A DNA stretch of 64,000 bases from Natronomonas salinimetallica (GTDB lineage Archaea; Halobacteriota; Halobacteria; Halobacteriales; Haloarculaceae): NCBI RefSeq assembly GCF_013839515.1, contig NZ_JACDNQ010000001.1, positions 1 to 64,000 of the forward strand, given 5' to 3'. Positions 35,624 through 45,190 of this stretch are shown here, piece by piece. The translations under genes were made by a program, and so were the position numbers. How positions within the stretch are numbered: the first letter of the stretch is position 1; the number at the start of each line of letters is the position of its first letter. Under the pieces are notes generated by a model. That model did not search any database. It saw only the letters and a program-made list of their open reading frames with translations, and had not been told where the DNA came from.

Positions 35624-36271
35624 ATGGATGATGATGTTAACGACTACTGGAATGATTGGAAGTTAGACCCTGAAGAGTTCAATAGGATTATAGACAAAAA
35701 TTCGAATGCTTTGAGTGCTATATATGGGTATGTAGCAGAGGAGAGATTACGAGAATCTTTCTTAGAAGATGATGAACGAGTAACTGACCTACGCAGTCCA
35801 GCTGATCAAGATTCAGCAGACAAAGGCGACTGGGCGTTCAAATGGAAGGGTGAGCCGATGAAGATTGAAGTAAAGAGTCTACAGACGCATACAATCGAAG
35901 AGGTGAATAAAGACCAACAGGCTCTGACTGATGACGGGAGTGAGCCGATTCAATATAAAGCAGGATTCCATCTTAAGGGAACATCAGATCAACGCACGAT
36001 TATACACGAAGGAAACGAGTACAATACAACTTTGATGAATGTCGATGATACTGATGTTGATATAATGGCGGTCAATCTGTATAAAATTAAAGATGAATGG
36101 GACTTCGCATTTCTGAAAGTAGAAGATCTACCTCGATCCAAAGGGAGCAGTTACCCAGATAGTTTGAGGCAGAAGCTTGCTCGCTCTCAGATTAAACTTA
36201 CAATCCCGCTTCAAGAACCATTTACAAAAAGCTTGTATGAGCTAATGGATGAGATCGTAGCAGAACGATAA
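35624..36271 (+). CDS. Putative type II restriction endonuclease (PD-(D/E)xK)
   Basis: 215 residues. A PD-(D/E)xK-like core is visible in ADKGDWAFKWKG followed by MKIEVKSLQT (EVK triad). The region around LRSPADQDS may contribute the other acidic residue. Low GC and AT-rich codons set it apart from the host genes. It lies in an island with a convergent DNA methyltransferase and is flanked on both sides by 108-bp MITE copies. Specificity is unknown. It could also be an unrelated nuclease-fold protein. Confidence 0.6.
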   Translation: MDDDVNDYWNDWKLDPEEFNRIIDKNSNALSAIYGYVAEERLRESFLEDDERVTDLRSPADQDSADKGDWAFKWKGEPMKIEVKSLQTHTIEEVNKDQQALTDDGSEPIQYKAGFHLKGTSDQRTIIHEGNEYNTTLMNVDDTDVDIMAVNLYKIKDEWDFAFLKVEDLPRSKGSSYPDSLRQKLARSQIKLTIPLQEPFTKSLYELMDEIVAER

Positions 36272-36280
36272 TGGTATTTA

Positions 36281-36388
36281 TACTGGTGGACGAAATCAAA
36301 TGAAACCGACTCACGAGCGATCCGCCGTTCGCTCCGTCGAGCGGCGTGATCCTCGTGCGTCGTGTGTACATTCTTTTGTCCGTCAGTA
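36281..36388. repeat. 108-bp MITE, copy 2
   Basis: TACTG...CAGTA ends with TTA duplication (36278-36280 and 36389-36391). It separates the convergent restriction and methyltransferase genes; the right TTA forms part of the end of the methyltransferase gene. Confidence 0.88.
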
Positions 36389-37195
36389 TTAATCGTTGTA
36401 CAGGACATTTACTGGGTCGTTTGTATCCATCTCATAAATCATAAAGAACGAATGGTTCTTACGAGCGTGAACTTGGGTATTCATACCAGAGACTGCGGGT
36501 TTATTGCTTCTAACAGTCACGAATAAATCCTTAGTATAAAAATCAAGCTCACCTTCATAGAAGTTAGTAATCTGTATGTGAGTAAGTTCTTGTGTATTAG
36601 CACTTACCTCATCTTGAGTCTTGATAATAAATGTTCCATCTTCTTTTAGAACTCTATGAGCTTCTATACCAGCTTTATAATACACGTCGAGAACAGCTTG
36701 GTGATATTTTGAACCATTTGTGTCGAGTACCTCTCCGTTTGAATAGCTCTCCCTGAACTGTTGATGTGATCCATCTCCTCCCGCAAGCATCTCCTTATTT
36801 TTCCTAAAGAAACCTTCAGCATATGGTGGATCAAGAACAACTACATCAAGACTGTTATCTTCGTATGGTAGATTTCGGCAGTCTACAGAGTGTCCCGATG
36901 GAGATTTTTTTGGATCCAGATCAGATGCATAAACTTCGTAGTCTCCAAGGTCTACATTCTTCCAAAATACCCCTTTTCCATATGTTACATCAGCTATGGT
37001 AGACCCGTTATCTACATGTAATTCAAGCACCTTCGGAAATACTTCGGAATTTCGGGCAACATACGCAGACAGAATCAATTCGTTTTCTTCTTGTCCCGTC
37101 AACTTGGTTTGGACTGTATCATGTTTAACCTTCAGGTCATCCATCGATACATCTGTAAAGTCCGTAATAAGCTCCCTCTCGGCAGTCTCACTCAT
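36389..37195 (-). CDS. DNA methyltransferase (N4/N6 type)
   Basis: 268 residues. The catalytic motif IV is VVLDPPYAEGFF, and a motif I-like SAM site IADVTYGKGVFW precedes it, so the order is SAM-binding then catalytic. The C-terminal VLKEDGTFIIKTQDE resembles motif VI/VIII strands. It should protect DNA against the adjacent nuclease. AT-rich, foreign-looking codon use. The final codon and stop abut the MITE. Confidence 0.8.
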   Translation of the reverse strand: MSETAERELITDFTDVSMDDLKVKHDTVQTKLTGQEENELILSAYVARNSEVFPKVLELHVDNGSTIADVTYGKGVFWKNVDLGDYEVYASDLDPKKSPSGHSVDCRNLPYEDNSLDVVVLDPPYAEGFFRKNKEMLAGGDGSHQQFRESYSNGEVLDTNGSKYHQAVLDVYYKAGIEAHRVLKEDGTFIIKTQDEVSANTQELTHIQITNFYEGELDFYTKDLFVTVRSNKPAVSGMNTQVHARKNHSFFMIYEMDTNDPVNVLYND

Positions 37196-37301
37196 CGTAA
37201 TTGATCATGTAGCCACAATCGTATAAAGATATCCGTTCAATTCTGGATTGAATGGTGCGGTATGAATTGAATTTATACAGTGGCATCGTAAATCAGCTTG
37301 T

Positions 37302-37523
37302 ATGCCGAAAGACCGGGACGATGAGGGTAAATACAGTCAATCTTATTCTGACTCTGATTTTGTTAATGCTGTAAAAAATCTGGATGTAGCAAGTACACAA
37401 CTGGTGAGCGAAAAAGTCGGATGTTCGTATGATTTAGCATACCGCCGTCTTGGAGATCTATATGAAGAAGGTATATTGAAACGAGTAGAAGTGGGAGGGT
37501 CATTTGTTTATTATACTGACTGA
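37302..37523 (+). CDS. Small winged-helix protein, possible R-M controller
   Basis: 73 residues with a winged-helix pattern: DFVNAVKNLDVASTQLVSEK, CSYDLAYRRLGDLYEEGILK and a wing RVEVGGSFVYYTD. It is divergent from the methyltransferase gene (107 bp), the usual place for a regulator of a restriction-modification locus. AT-rich like its neighbours. Confidence 0.65.
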   Translation: MPKDRDDEGKYSQSYSDSDFVNAVKNLDVASTQLVSEKVGCSYDLAYRRLGDLYEEGILKRVEVGGSFVYYTD

Positions 37524-37534
37524 ATCGATCTAGG

Positions 37535-37620
37535 CTATAGTAGACATCGCAACTATGTACACATCGATCGTACTGCCGCCGTGCGATCGAGTGTGTACTG
37601 TCTTCCGATCTCTACTATAG
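37535..37620. repeat. 86-bp palindromic MITE, copy B (reverse)
   Basis: Reverse-complement copy of 11143-11228 with CTATAGTAG / CTACTATAG ends. It lies between the winged-helix gene and the IS5 deletion derivative. Confidence 0.85.
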
Positions 37621-37678
37621 GTGGCGTCGGGATAGCTCGCTAAACCGAAGGAGCTGAAGCGCGATAATTCGGTTGTCC

Positions 37679-37882
37679 ATGACCCAAATCTTCCGCTTCA
37701 TTAGCGAAGTTGTTCCGATTGCTCAAGTTGTTACCGGTGATGGAGATGAATCCGCCGCCCCGGAAGGTGGCGGCGGATTCGATGACTTTCCCTGCATTGT
37801 CTACGACCTCGATACGTCCTACCGAATGACCATCGACCTGATGTATGTCGTCTACAACATCAAGCGTGCCATGAAACAGTGA
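37679..37882 (+). pseudogene. IS5-family transposase internal-deletion derivative
   Basis: The frame starts MTQIFRFISEVVPIAQ and DGDESAAPEGGGGF, typical transposase N-terminus. It then passes through TSYRMTIDL straight into the C-terminus MYVVYNIKRAMKQ. All catalytic residues in between are deleted without loss of frame. The right end GATTCAACAC follows at 37901-37910. It is a non-autonomous remnant of the same family as the remnants at 1 and 7.8 kb. Confidence 0.8.
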
Positions 37883-37915
37883 ATTCCACTGCTCTACGGT
37901 GATTCAACACACCCC

Positions 37916-37926
37916 TTCTGGGGCAA
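37916..37926. repeat. Possible att repeat (right)
   Basis: TTCTGGGGCAA followed by GTAG, a copy of the infB 3' end at 34962-34972. AT-rich DNA ends here and normal host composition resumes. Confidence 0.45.
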
Positions 37927-37969
37927 GTAGCGCCCGAAGCAACCCGATCGGCGGCCGGGCGAACGATAC

Positions 37970-38764
37970 TCAAAGCGCGTCCCGGAGCGCGGCGTTCATC
38001 GCCTCGAGTGGCGCGTTCCGGCCCGTCCAGATCTCGAACGCCTCGATGCCCTGAAACAACAGCATCCACGCGCCGTCGATCGTCTTCGCACCGACCTCAC
38101 CGGCCTCCGTGAGCAGGCGGGTGTCGAGCGGCGCGTAGACGGCGTCGAGGACGGCCAGACCGTCGTGCAGTGCGGCCTTCGGGACCGGCGTCTCGTCGGA
38201 CTCCATCCCGACACTCGTGGCGTTGACCAGGATATCAGCGTCGGCCAGGACGGACCGGAGGTCATCGAGGCCGCCCGAACTCGCGTTCGGGACCACGGCC
38301 GCGAGCGACTCCGCCCGCTCGACGGTTCGGTTGGCGACGTGGACGTCCATCCCCTCGTCGGCGAGCGCGAACGCGGCCGCCCGCCCGGCCCCGCCAGCGC
38401 CGACGACGACCGCCTGCCCGGAGCGTTCTACGCCGTGATGTTCGAACGCTCGGACGACGCCTGCCGCGTCAGTGTTGTAGCCCGTCGGACCCCCCTCGAA
38501 GGAGACGGTGTTGACCGCGCCGATGCGTTCGGCAAGCGGATCGGTCTCGACGACCCGTGCGACGTCCTCTTTGAACGGGATCGTCACGTTTAGGCCGGCG
38601 ATCCCGAGCGCACTCGCCCCATCAACGACGCGGCCGATCGACCCCGGCTTCGGTTCGAAGGTCACGTATCGGGCGTCCATCCCGCACGCCCCGTATGCCG
38701 CCTCGTGCATCGGTGGCGACACCGAGTGCTCGACTGGGTTCCCGATGAGGCCGAATACTTGCAT
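37970..38764 (-). CDS. aroE: Shikimate dehydrogenase
   Basis: 264 residues from ATG 38764. It reduces 3-dehydroshikimate with NADPH in the aromatic amino acid pathway. The substrate region [19 protein letters not shown], catalytic Lys in [11 protein letters not shown], cofactor motif [15 protein letters not shown] and NATSVGM are all present. Its 3' end now faces the restriction island. Confidence 0.95.
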   Translation of the reverse strand: MQVFGLIGNPVEHSVSPPMHEAAYGACGMDARYVTFEPKPGSIGRVVDGASALGIAGLNVTIPFKEDVARVVETDPLAERIGAVNTVSFEGGPTGYNTDAAGVVRAFEHHGVERSGQAVVVGAGGAGRAAAFALADEGMDVHVANRTVERAESLAAVVPNASSGGLDDLRSVLADADILVNATSVGMESDETPVPKAALHDGLAVLDAVYAPLDTRLLTEAGEVGAKTIDGAWMLLFQGIEAFEIWTGRNAPLEAMNAALRDAL

Positions 38765-38959
38765 ACGCGAGCGACCCGGCGGGCGAACAAAAGCGTTGTG
38801 CGATCGTCGCTCCGGCGATACGGCGCTTTGCGGCCATACTGGCGGCTCCCCTTCGAGGAGGACCGGAAACTGCATAAACCGTATATAGGGATATAAAACC
38901 GCTCGCGCGGCGCACGGATCGATCACACGGCATTTGTCCGTCGCCTCCCGAGCGGTGGT

Positions 38960-40291
38960 ATGCTCGCAGTCGTCGTTTCGCGCGCTGACGAGGCCTCCGA
39001 ACACATCGGTGAACACCTCCTGGAGGTCGGTGAGTGGGACGAACACGAGGATCCGACCAGATCGGACGGAAACGGCGGCGGTCGCTACTACCGCACGGAG
39101 GGGGCCGAACTCCGGACCTTCGAGGACCTCCATTTGCATCTCGACGGCGTGGCAGCCGCGTTCGGGGAGCCGGACCTGCTGCTTTTCGCCTCCAGACACG
39201 CCGGCGAGACGGGGCCGCTGCTCACAGCACACGCCACCGGGAACTTCGGTCCGGCCGAATACGGCGGCAGAGCGGGGTCGCTCGCCCGCGCCGCGCCGAA
39301 CGCGCTCGCCGTGGTCCGCGAGCGCCTCGGGGCACACGCTCCGGCGGGGTACGACGTGGGCATCGAGTGCACCCACCACGGGCCGAGCACCGTCGGCTGC
39401 CCGTCGCTCTTCGTCGAGGTCGGCAGCGACGAGGCTCAATGGCGCGATCCCGACGCCGCCCGGGCCGTCGCGCGATCGATCCTCGATCTCAGGGGCGTGT
39501 CGGCCCACCGCGAACGAACGGTCGTCGGCTTCGGATGCGGCCACTACGCGCCGCGGTTCGACCGGATCCTGACCGATACCGACTGGGGCGTCGGCCACAT
39601 CGCCGCCGACTGGGCGATCGACGCGATGGGCGACCCGGAGGACGCGCGGGCAGTCATCGCGAAGGCCTTCCAGATGAGTGGGACCGAGTTCGCCGTCTTC
39701 GACGGCGCGTCTCCCGGGATCGAGTCCGTCCTCGAGCGGTTGGGCTTCGAGGTCCTCTCCGAGACCTTCCTCCGAGAGACGACCGGCGTCCCGCTCGCTC
39801 TCGTCGAACGCCTCGAGGACGCGCTCGTCCCGGTCGAGTCGGGACTCCGGTTCGGGACCGCGGCCGAAAGCGCCGACGGGTTCCTCACGAGGGCGCTTCC
39901 GGAGGCGTTGCTCGAGGAGGCGAACGGGATCGATCGGGAGGCGGTGATCGAGGCACTCGACCGCTCGACGATCGCGTACGAAACGACCGAAGGGGCCACC
40001 CTCGCCTCGGGGTCGGTCGCGCTTCCCGAGGGAAACGACGACGAACGGTACCGTGCCGTGATCGGGGCGATCGCCGCTATCCTGCGCTCGAAATACGACA
40101 CCGTCGAGGTCCGGGAGTCGTCGGTGTTCGCGGCGCGTTCGGCGTTCGATCCCGATCTCGCCGCGTCGCTCGGCGTCGAACCGGGCCCGGCGTTCGGACG
40201 CCTGTCGGCGGGCGAGTCGGTCGAGGTCGAGGGCGACCGCATCGATCCGGCCGACGTTCGGAGCGCGCGCGAGCGGCAGTTTTCGTTCTGA
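38960..40291 (+). CDS. dtdA: D-aminoacyl-tRNA deacylase
   Basis: 443 residues, ATG 38960 ([20 protein letters not shown]). It removes D-amino acids mis-attached to tRNA. Conserved regions include [39 protein letters not shown] and [15 protein letters not shown], with several His likely to bind zinc. Length is at the long end for archaeal DtdA, owing to a C-terminal extension of about 150 residues common in haloarchaea. Confidence 0.9.
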   Translation: MLAVVVSRADEASEHIGEHLLEVGEWDEHEDPTRSDGNGGGRYYRTEGAELRTFEDLHLHLDGVAAAFGEPDLLLFASRHAGETGPLLTAHATGNFGPAEYGGRAGSLARAAPNALAVVRERLGAHAPAGYDVGIECTHHGPSTVGCPSLFVEVGSDEAQWRDPDAARAVARSILDLRGVSAHRERTVVGFGCGHYAPRFDRILTDTDWGVGHIAADWAIDAMGDPEDARAVIAKAFQMSGTEFAVFDGASPGIESVLERLGFEVLSETFLRETTGVPLALVERLEDALVPVESGLRFGTAAESADGFLTRALPEALLEEANGIDREAVIEALDRSTIAYETTEGATLASGSVALPEGNDDERYRAVIGAIAAILRSKYDTVEVRESSVFAARSAFDPDLAASLGVEPGPAFGRLSAGESVEVEGDRIDPADVRSARERQFSF

Positions 40292-40426
40292 GCCGTATTT
40301 CATATCGCGGTATATCATTTATGGCGGGCGACCCCGTGGTGGTCCGCCGAAATCCGGCCGTCGGATCTGACGCGCGTCGGACGTCAGGGAAAGATACTTC
40401 ATGCGCGTACGCTACATCGGCGAACA

Positions 40427-41575
40427 ATGGATTCGATTATCGAAGACGCCATCGACGAGGCCGAGGAGGACGGGGACCGGCCGACCGAGGCGTCCGGCTC
40501 GGACACCACCCCAGACGCGACAGGGTCCGGGGCGATGACCGACGAGGAACTCGCAAGCGTCGTCAAGGACCTCGAGACGAAGATCACGGTCGTCGGCTGT
40601 GGCGGTGCCGGCGGCAACACCGTCACCCGGATGTCGGAGGCCGGCATCCACGGCGCGAAACTGGTCGCCGCGAACACCGACGCCCAACACCTCGCGACCG
40701 AGGTCGACGCCGACGAGAAGATCCTCATCGGCCGTCAACGGACCGGCGGCCGCGGCGCGGGATCGGTTCCGAAGATCGGCGAGGAGGCCGCCCAGGAGAA
40801 CTTAGAGGACATCAACAACACCATCGACGACTCCGATATGGTATTTATCACCGCCGGCCTCGGCGGCGGGACGGGCACCGGCTCCGCGCCGGTCGTCGCC
40901 CAGGCCGCCCAGGATCAGGGTGCGCTCACCATCGCCATCGTGACGATCCCGTTCACCGCGGAGGGTGAACGACGGCGGGCCAACGCCGATGCCGGGCTGG
41001 AGCGTCTCCGCGCCGTCGCCGATACGGTCATCGTCATTCCCAACGACCGCCTGCTCGATTACGCTCCCAACATGCCGCTGCAGGACGCCTTCAAGATCTG
41101 CGACCGCGTGCTCATGCGGTCCGTAAAGGGGATGACCGAACTCATCACGAAACCCGGGCTGGTCAACGTCGACTTCGCCGACGTGAAGACGATCATGGAG
41201 AACGGCGGCGTCGCGATGATCGGGCTCGGTGAGTCGGACTCGGAAAACAAAGCCCAGGATTCGATCCGATCGGCGCTTCGGTCGCCGCTTCTCGACGTCG
41301 AATTCGACGGCGCACAGAGCGCGCTCGTCAACGTCGTCGGCGGTCCGGACATGTCGATCGACGAGGCCGAGGGCGTCGTCGAGGAGATCTACGACCGCAT
41401 CGATCCCGACGCCCGGATCATCTGGGGTGCCTCCGTCGACTCGGAGTTCGACGGCAAGATGGAGACGATGATCGTCGTTACGGGCGTCGAAAGCCCGCAG
41501 ATATACGGCAAGAGCGAGGCCGAAAAGGAACGCGCGGCGACCGCCGGGGGCGACGATATCGACTTCGTCGAATAG
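40427..41575 (+). CDS. ftsZ1: Cell division protein FtsZ (FtsZ1 type)
   Basis: 382 residues. It is a tubulin-family GTPase that assembles the division ring. The N-terminal [13 protein letters not shown], tubulin signature [10 protein letters not shown], and [11 protein letters not shown] are intact. A 45-residue acidic N-terminal extension and a short tail are typical of haloarchaeal FtsZ1. It is followed by secE and spt5, the conserved archaeal order. Confidence 0.95.
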   Translation: MDSIIEDAIDEAEEDGDRPTEASGSDTTPDATGSGAMTDEELASVVKDLETKITVVGCGGAGGNTVTRMSEAGIHGAKLVAANTDAQHLATEVDADEKILIGRQRTGGRGAGSVPKIGEEAAQENLEDINNTIDDSDMVFITAGLGGGTGTGSAPVVAQAAQDQGALTIAIVTIPFTAEGERRRANADAGLERLRAVADTVIVIPNDRLLDYAPNMPLQDAFKICDRVLMRSVKGMTELITKPGLVNVDFADVKTIMENGGVAMIGLGESDSENKAQDSIRSALRSPLLDVEFDGAQSALVNVVGGPDMSIDEAEGVVEEIYDRIDPDARIIWGASVDSEFDGKMETMIVVTGVESPQIYGKSEAEKERAATAGGDDIDFVE

Positions 41576-41714
41576 CCTCCCGCATCGGGCGATATCGGCC
41601 ACCGGACAACGCCCACGACTGTTCCTCTCGCCGCCCGTTCGTGCCGTCCCGGCGTGCGTCCGCGCTGCCGCCCGGATCAACAACTAAAAAACCCCGGAGA
41701 CGGAATGGTGCGAT

Positions 41715-41888
41715 ATGAACACCCCCACCGACCTCACGTCGTACGTCCGCGTTCTGAAGCTCGCGAGCACGCCGACGTGGGACGAGTTCTCGAAGGTCTC
41801 GGCCGTCTCGGGGCTGGGCATCCTGCTCGTCGGCCTCATCGGGTTCGCCATCTTCGCGATCATGACGTTCATCCCAGGTGGTCCGTAA
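41715..41888 (+). CDS. secE: Preprotein translocase subunit SecE
   Basis: 57 residues (MNTPTDLTSYVRVLKLASTP onward) with one C-terminal transmembrane helix, ILLVGLIGFAIFAIMTFIP. It clamps SecY in the Sec61-type translocon. The stop TAA overlaps the ATG of spt5 (TAATG). The position between ftsZ1 and spt5 is the conserved haloarchaeal one. Confidence 0.92.
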   Translation: MNTPTDLTSYVRVLKLASTPTWDEFSKVSAVSGLGILLVGLIGFAIFAIMTFIPGGP

Positions 41889-42328
41889 TGTCGATCTACG
41901 CGGTCAAGACCACGGCCAGCCAGGAGCGAACCGTCGCCGACATGCTCATCACGCGCGAGGAACCCGAGATCCACGCCGCGCTCGCCCCGGATTCGCTCAC
42001 GAGTTACGTGATGGTCGAGGCCGACGGTACGGCGGCGATCAATCGGGCCCTCGAGGACATCCCGCACGCCCGAAGCCTGGTTTCCGAACGGCCCTCGCCG
42101 TTCAGCGAGATCGAACACTTCCTCAGCCCGAAACCCGACGTCGAGGGGATCGCCGAGGGCGACATCGTCGAGTTGATCGCCGGGCCGTTCAAAGGCGAGA
42201 AGGCCCAGGTCCAGCGGATCGACGAGGGTAAAGACCAGGTCACAGTCGAACTATACGAAGCAACGGTCCCGATCCCGGTCACGGTCCGGGGCGATCAGAT
42301 CCGCGTGCTCGACTCCGAAGAGCGCTGA
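41888..42328 (+). CDS. spt5: Transcription elongation factor Spt5 (NusG)
   Basis: 146 residues. An NGN domain (MSIYAVKTTASQERTVADML through ALEDIPHARSLV) is followed by a KOW motif (GDIVELIAGPFKGEKAQVQR). It binds RNA polymerase as a processivity factor. The 3' end, DSEER and stop, is duplicated in a tandem array directly downstream. Confidence 0.95.
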   Translation: MSIYAVKTTASQERTVADMLITREEPEIHAALAPDSLTSYVMVEADGTAAINRALEDIPHARSLVSERPSPFSEIEHFLSPKPDVEGIAEGDIVELIAGPFKGEKAQVQRIDEGKDQVTVELYEATVPIPVTVRGDQIRVLDSEER

Positions 42329-42410
42329 TCGCGCGGCCGAGCGACCCCGAAGAGCGCTGATCGCGCGGCCGAGCGACCCCGAAGAGCGCTCATTGCGCGG
42401 CCGAGCGACC
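42315..42410 (+). repeat. Three 32-bp tandem repeats across the spt5 stop
   Basis: Units at 42315-42346, 42347-42378 and 42379-42410. The first includes the last codons and stop of spt5 (CCGAAGAGCGCTGA); the third differs at a few bases. Confidence 0.92.
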
Positions 42411-42489
42411 CGACGCCCTGCCGCTGTTGTTTCCGTCCGTCCCCGAAGAAATCGGAACCGATAACGCCCCGGCAGTCCGTACCTCGATC

Positions 42490-43245
42490 ATGAGTCGGTT
42501 TCGCCTCGACGCACACGTGAAGATCCTCGATGAGCGGGTAGTCGAGCGCGCGAAGGCGCGCGGGCTCGACGGGCTCGTCTACGCGCCGCATTTCACCCGC
42601 CTCCCCGAGGTCCGTGCGCGCGCCGAGCAGTTCTCCGACGACGACCTCCTTGTCGTTCCGGGGCGGGAGGTGTTTACGGGCAACTGGCGGAACCGAAAAC
42701 ACGTCCTCGCGGTCGGCCTCTCGGAGCCGGTACCGGATTTCATCACGCTCGAAGGGGCGATGGCGGAGTTCGACCGCCAGGGCGCGGCGGTCCTTGCGCC
42801 ACATCCGGAGTTTGCGACCGTCAGCCTCGAATCCCACGACCTCCGGGCCCACCGTGACCGAATCCACGGCATCGAGGTGTACAATCCGAAGTACGTTCGG
42901 ACCCACGTCGACCGATCACGCGAACTGGCGAGGGAGTTCGAGTTGCCCGCCTTCGGCACCTCGTATGCCCACCTCCCGCGGACGGTCGGGGAAGTCTGGA
43001 CCGAGTTCGACCGCCCCCTCCGAACTGTCGAGGACGTCGTCGCCGCGCTCAAAGACGGCGTCCCACGGTCGGTATATCACCGCCGCGGCGTCGAACACCG
43101 TCTCCGATGCGTTTCGGAGTTCGCCCATCTCTTCTACGAAAACAGCTGGGGAAAACTCGATCGGCTCTTCTTGTCGGGAACGGAACCGACGCACCCGGAT
43201 CACATCGCCTACGACGGGCGCTTCGACGCCGTGAGCGTCTACTAG
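42490..43245 (+). CDS. PHP-domain phosphoesterase-like protein
   Basis: 251 residues from ATG 42490. A PHP-type metal site is suggested by LDAHVKILDERVVE at the N-terminus, PGREVF in the first third and LAPHPEF in the middle, with GIEVYNPK and a late His-containing strand. The family hydrolyses phosphoesters such as histidinol phosphate or nucleic acid ends, but the first His pair is not the canonical HxH. The substrate is unknown. Confidence 0.75.
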   Translation: MSRFRLDAHVKILDERVVERAKARGLDGLVYAPHFTRLPEVRARAEQFSDDDLLVVPGREVFTGNWRNRKHVLAVGLSEPVPDFITLEGAMAEFDRQGAAVLAPHPEFATVSLESHDLRAHRDRIHGIEVYNPKYVRTHVDRSRELAREFELPAFGTSYAHLPRTVGEVWTEFDRPLRTVEDVVAALKDGVPRSVYHRRGVEHRLRCVSEFAHLFYENSWGKLDRLFLSGTEPTHPDHIAYDGRFDAVSVY

Positions 43246-43730
43246 ATCGGGAGTTGGGCGACGAGTTCCCCCACGTCGACGTACGCCGGGAGGACGTGGA
43301 CGAGCACGGCCGCGACGGCGAGTTCGACCGCGGTGACGAAGAGGGTGACGGCGTTCGCAAACCGGCTCGACGTCGTCACGCCGGCGGGGAAGCCGTACTC
43401 CTGTGCCGAGAGCGGATAGAACAGCGCGATCCCCCGACGGCTGCCGAGGTAATCGAGGACGTAGTGGGTGAGCACTCCGACCCACACGTAGCTGAGGTTC
43501 CCGAAGACGAACGGAAACGCGGCAAAGAGTCCGAGAACCGGGAGGTTGTGCAGGGTCTTGCGATGTTTGCCGAAGGCGGTATCGACGTCGGGAAAGAGCG
43601 CGCCGAGCGTCACCGGGACCGTCACGGCGACGACGGTTCGAAGCGTCTCGGCCGTCCCCGAGGGTTCGAGGACGACCCCGAGTCCGATCCCCAAGAGCGC
43701 GGCGTTGAGCACGTGGCCTTCTTTGTTCAT
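43242..43730 (-). CDS. Membrane-bound metal-dependent hydrolase (DUF457, YdjM-like)
   Basis: 162 residues from ATG 43730 (MNKEGHVLNAALLGIG). The N-terminal His, FPDVDTAFGKHRKTLH and GVLTHYVLDYL match the YdjM/DUF457 family of integral membrane hydrolases. About four transmembrane segments. It converges with the PHP gene, overlapping by four bases. Substrate unknown. Confidence 0.8.
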   Translation of the reverse strand: MNKEGHVLNAALLGIGLGVVLEPSGTAETLRTVVAVTVPVTLGALFPDVDTAFGKHRKTLHNLPVLGLFAAFPFVFGNLSYVWVGVLTHYVLDYLGSRRGIALFYPLSAQEYGFPAGVTTSSRFANAVTLFVTAVELAVAAVLVHVLPAYVDVGELVAQLPI

Positions 43731-43809
43731 ATCGGTCGGACGGCCGCCCAAGCAAAAGGTGTTCGCTCGGCCCGCCGTCGGTGTCTCGCCGCCGTGGTGT
43801 CGGATGCCG

Positions 43810-44006
43810 CTATAGTAATACTGGTGGACGAAATCAAATAAAACCGACTCACGAGTGATCCGCCGTTCGCTCCGTCGAACGGCGTGATCCTCGTGAGTCG
43901 TGTGTACATTCTTTTGTCCGTCAGTATAACAATTGAAGCGATTTACACACCGATCACACTACTGTCGTGCGATCGGGTGTGCATTGATTTTCAATGGCTA
44001 CTATAG
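43810..44006. repeat. 86-bp MITE, copy C, split by a 108-bp MITE
   Basis: The left fragment CTATAGTAA (43810-43818) and right part (43930-44006) add to exactly 86 bp once the 108-bp insert and one TAA duplication are removed. The right end overlaps the last codons of cinA. Confidence 0.85.
43819..43926. repeat. 108-bp MITE, copy 3 (nested)
   Basis: TACTG...CAGTA ends and TAA duplications (43816-43818, 43927-43929) inside copy C of the 86-bp element, so this element moved after the 86-bp one. Confidence 0.9.
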
Positions 44007-44494
44007 GCCGACTCGACGGCGTCCCGGAGATCCTCCAGCGCCCGGTGTGCGATCTTCCGTTTGATCTCGGTTCGGTCCCCTCCGAAGACGTACCGCCCGA
44101 CCCGACACCACGACTCGCCGCTTCCCCACTCGCCGGCGTGTGCGATGGCGATGTACACGGTGCCGACCGGTTTCTCGTCGCTGCCGCCGGCCGGCCCGGC
44201 GATCCCCGTCGTCGCGACGCCCCACCGCACGCCCGCGCTGTCGCGGACCCCGCGAGCCATCGCCCTCGCGACCGGTTCGCTGACGGCCCCTTCCGAATCG
44301 AGCAGTTCGCGCGGGACGCCTAGGTCCAGTTTGGCGTCGTAGCTGTAGGTGACGACGGACCGATCGAAGTAGTCGCTCGACCCTGGGACGTCGGTGAGCA
44401 GCGAGCCGATGAGTCCGCCCGTACAGGACTCGGCCGCCGCGACGAACGCCTCACGTTCGCGGAGCGACTCGCCGACGGATTCCTCGATTGCCAT
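43991..44494 (-). CDS. CinA C-terminal-domain family protein (nicotinamide-nucleotide amidase-like)
   Basis: 167 residues from ATG 44494 ([20 protein letters not shown]). The hallmark regions [34 protein letters not shown] and a catalytic Ser/Lys-type site are present. The family deamidates nicotinamide mononucleotide in NAD recycling. The last four residues (YSSH) and the stop are provided by the 86-bp MITE, so the native C-terminus was slightly replaced. Confidence 0.87.
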   Translation of the reverse strand: MAIEESVGESLREREAFVAAAESCTGGLIGSLLTDVPGSSDYFDRSVVTYSYDAKLDLGVPRELLDSEGAVSEPVARAMARGVRDSAGVRWGVATTGIAGPAGGSDEKPVGTVYIAIAHAGEWGSGESWCRVGRYVFGGDRTEIKRKIAHRALEDLRDAVESAYSSH

Positions 44495-44583
44495 GCCGGA
44501 CGGAGGGACGCCGGGGACTTGAAACCGACCTCCGTCCCGCGTCGAGGCCAACAACTGATATACGAGCGCGAAAAGAGGGAAGT

Positions 44584-45171
44584 ATGACAGACCGGACGGC
44601 GGCCCGGACGCGAGAGACGGCCGAAACGGACATCGAGGTGACGATCGACGTCGACGGCGACGGCGAGAGCACGGTCGAGACGGGCGTTGGGTTCTTTGAT
44701 CACATGCTCGACGCGTTTGCGAAACACGGCCTCTTCGATCTCACCGTGCGCTGTGACGGCGACCTCGAGATCGACGACCACCACACCGTCGAGGACGTCG
44801 CGATCACGCTCGGGAACGCCCTCGCGGAGGCGCTGGGCGACAAACGCGGCATCACCAGATACGCCGACCGGCGGGTTCCGCTCGACGAAGCCGTCGCCGG
44901 CGTCGTCATCGACGTCTCGGGACGCCCTCGGTTTTATTTCGACGGCGAGTTCTCACAGCCGACCGTCGGGGCCTTCACGAGCGACATGGCCAGACACTTC
45001 GCCGAGTCGCTGGCGTTGAACGCGGGACTGACGCTGCACGCCGAGGTCGACGGCGAAAACGCCCACCACGAGATCGAGGCGCTGTTCAAATCGCTCGCCC
45101 GGGCGCTGGACGATGCGACCCGGATCGACGAGCGCCGCAGCGATCCCCCGAGCACGAAAGGCACGCTTTGA
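44584..45171 (+). CDS. hisB: Imidazoleglycerol-phosphate dehydratase
   Basis: 195 residues from ATG 44584. It catalyses the sixth step of histidine synthesis. Metal-binding repeats [33 protein letters not shown] and [17 protein letters not shown] are intact. The upstream frame is not conserved. Monofunctional, as usual in archaea. Confidence 0.95.
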   Translation: MTDRTAARTRETAETDIEVTIDVDGDGESTVETGVGFFDHMLDAFAKHGLFDLTVRCDGDLEIDDHHTVEDVAITLGNALAEALGDKRGITRYADRRVPLDEAVAGVVIDVSGRPRFYFDGEFSQPTVGAFTSDMARHFAESLALNAGLTLHAEVDGENAHHEIEALFKSLARALDDATRIDERRSDPPSTKGTL

Positions 45172-45190
45172 CGCCCCGTACCGCCGGAGA

